Origin: CAYMLQ01 sp964390795
Lineage (GTDB): Bacteria; Verrucomicrobiota; Kiritimatiellia; RFP12; UBA1067
Assembly: GCA_964390795.1 (NCBI GenBank)
Contig: CAYMLQ010000018.1
Coordinates: 1 to 35,724, forward strand
DNA: 35,724 nt
Reading direction: 5' to 3'
Below are positions 34,536 to 35,724 of this stretch, one piece after another (within the stretch, counting starts at the first letter, position 1; the number at the start of each line of letters is the position of its first letter). The notes under the pieces were generated by a model that ran no database searches, was not told the DNA's origin, and saw only the letters and a program-made list of their open reading frames with translations. The position numbers and the translations under genes are program-made.

Positions 34536-35724
34536 CTAGGGCAGGGTTCTGGCGGCGCGGAAGCCGAGGTTGTTGTACCGGTCGTTAGGCCAGATGTCGT
34601 TGCGAATCGCGGAACGACAGTACCACGCGTAGTCGCCCCAACCCCCGCCCCGTAACACCCGGCCCCACCCTTCATATCCCGGATACCAGTCGAAGCACCA
34701 CTCCCAAACGTTGCCGCTCATATCGCACAGCCCCAACTCATTCGCCGCCTTCGCGCCGACCGGCCAAGTCCCGCGGCCTTCGTACATGTCCACCGCTGCG
34801 CCTGCGGAGTTGTCCCAGTGCCAACCCACCGCGTTCAAGTCGTTTCCGCCGCTGTATTCGTAACCGAGGCTTTGCGTGCCGCCGCGCGCGGCGAACTCCC
34901 ATTCGGCGTCCGTCGGCAGGCGGTAGCCGCCGGCGGCAGCGTTGACGAACGGTTCCTGCACCTCACCGGCCTTGTAGACCGACGTAAGCCCGGCGTCCGT
35001 ATAGTACGCCGGCGTGCGGCCCTCCTTCTCGCTGCGGGCATTGCACCACTTCACGCAGTCAAACCAGTTTAACGACTGCACCGGATGCTTGTCCGCACTG
35101 CCCGCGCCGACACTCCCGAGGTCGTACCCGTTAGCAGCCGCCCAGACCCGCACCGCCCGCCACTCGGCCCACGTGACCTCGCACCTGCCGATACAGAAGG
35201 ACGGGACCGTAACCGCCCCATTGCCGCTGTCCGGCAGCGACCCGCCCGGAACCAACACCATGTCGTCGGGCATCAGGATCTTCAGGTCGTACGACCAGTT
35301 GAACGTGTAGGGGAAAGCCTTGTTCTGCGGGCTCGTATACTGGCTCTTGTCCGCCCACAGGAAGTAGCCGCGGCCCTCGATGCCGTCCTCTTTGTCTTCG
35401 CGTTCGGGCGTCAGCGCGCCCTCGTACGCGATGCTCCTCGACGTGTGAGTCTTGGTGTAGTCGAACCACGCGTTGAACGCGCCCTTGAACACGCCCGTCG
35501 CGCGCGTCAGGCCGATGGTCAGGCCCACACCATTCGTCGCCCCATAGGTGTACGTGTTGGTGCCGGCCTTCACCAGCGCGCCCGCCTTCGGGGCCGCGAG
35601 GCCGGTCATGACGCCACCCTTGTTGGTCACAACCGATATCGTGATACCGCACGGATCCCACCGGACCGAGTCGTAGCGGTTGGTGCCGACCAGCAGCTCG
35701 GGAACGGGCAAGCCGTCCGTACCG
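34536..35724 (-). CDS. SUMF1-domain protein, 5' end beyond window
   Basis: The C-terminal 396 residues of a larger protein; the frame stays open at the right edge. The first 145 visible residues are a module shared with the C-terminus of the InlB-type protein at 54-3131 (PVPELLVGTNRYDS, VMTGLAAPKAG, GLTIGLTRATGVFKG, WSYDLKIL). A SUMF1 domain follows from about 150 onward: MVLVPGGSLPDSGNG, EVTWAEWRAV, RLPTDAEWEFAARGG, GLCDMSGNVWEWC, RVLRGGGWGDYAW, NNLGFRAARTLP. The region where true FGE enzymes carry a Cys pair reads YCRSAIR, lacking the second Cys, so formylglycine synthesis is unlikely. It is presumably exported like its relatives; the signal peptide is outside the window. Confidence 0.88.
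   Translation of the reverse strand, partial: GTDGLPVPELLVGTNRYDSVRWDPCGITISVVTNKGGVMTGLAAPKAGALVKAGTNTYTYGATNGVGLTIGLTRATGVFKGAFNAWFDYTKTHTSRSIAYEGALTPEREDKEDGIEGRGYFLWADKSQYTSPQNKAFPYTFNWSYDLKILMPDDMVLVPGGSLPDSGNGAVTVPSFCIGRCEVTWAEWRAVRVWAAANGYDLGSVGAGSADKHPVQSLNWFDCVKWCNARSEKEGRTPAYYTDAGLTSVYKAGEVQEPFVNAAAGGYRLPTDAEWEFAARGGTQSLGYEYSGGNDLNAVGWHWDNSAGAAVDMYEGRGTWPVGAKAANELGLCDMSGNVWEWCFDWYPGYEGWGRVLRGGGWGDYAWYCRSAIRNDIWPNDRYNNLGFRAARTLP

Noticed and set aside
34304..34675. Minus-strand frame ending MYRLSFRLMMGRYEDRM and further residues
   Set aside because: The tail looks protein-like, but the frame overlaps the SUMF1 gene antiphase, lacks a supported start and has a low-complexity Arg/Gly middle.

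Overview
The window looks like a chromosomal segment of a high-GC bacterium of the PVC group, most likely Verrucomicrobiota/Kiritimatiellota. The best single clue is a 51-residue basic protein (31646-31801) resembling the small basic rRNA-associated protein family of Chlamydiae/Verrucomicrobia. Supporting clues are a PPi-type phosphofructokinase, large secreted proteins with InlB B-repeats, BspA-type leucine-rich repeats and SUMF1 domains, a secreted glycoside hydrolase, and many short hairpin repeats between genes. The assignment is from memory of the families; no search was run. No rRNA, tRNA, CRISPR array or insertion sequence was recognised.

Layout. 1-5.3 kb: three minus-strand genes for secreted repeat proteins (BspA-like LRR protein, a truncated relative, and a 1025-residue InlB/Ig-like protein). 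5.5-5.7 kb: a cluster of five hairpins. 5.7-7.0 kb: secreted SGNH esterase. 7.3-14.5 kb: a signalling block with a plus-strand PAS histidine kinase converging, 4 nt apart, on a tightly coupled minus-strand operon of cheR, a 998-residue hybrid kinase and a REC-PAS-kinase-REC protein. The cheR gene is split by a frameshift at a run of eight G. 14.6-18.2 kb: elongation factor G with promoter and terminator, and a secreted protein of unknown function. 18.2-22.3 kb: a coiled-coil PD-(D/E)XK-like protein, a secreted SUMF1-domain protein and an AAA/DUF4143 ATPase, interspersed with repeats. 22.6-30.2 kb: a polysaccharide-related group (clan-A-like glycoside hydrolase with CBM9-like domain, a beta-helix protein, a propeller protein). 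30.2-33.7 kb: hairpin repeats, an SH3b protein, the small basic protein, PPi-PFK and a DciA-like protein. 33.7-35.7 kb: more repeats, remnants of a Fic-type gene, and a SUMF1 protein running off the right edge.

The genes suggest a free-living or gut/sediment heterotroph that secretes carbohydrate-active and adhesive proteins. The most unusual signals are: (1) the homopolymer frameshift in cheR at the head of the kinase operon; (2) at least four families of short intergenic repeats. One family keeps its hairpin by compensatory base changes. A second is a perfect 53-nt repeat present twice, 28.6 kb apart, in opposite orientation. A third is a 7-nt periodic array. I see no evidence for a CRISPR, phage or complete defence system.
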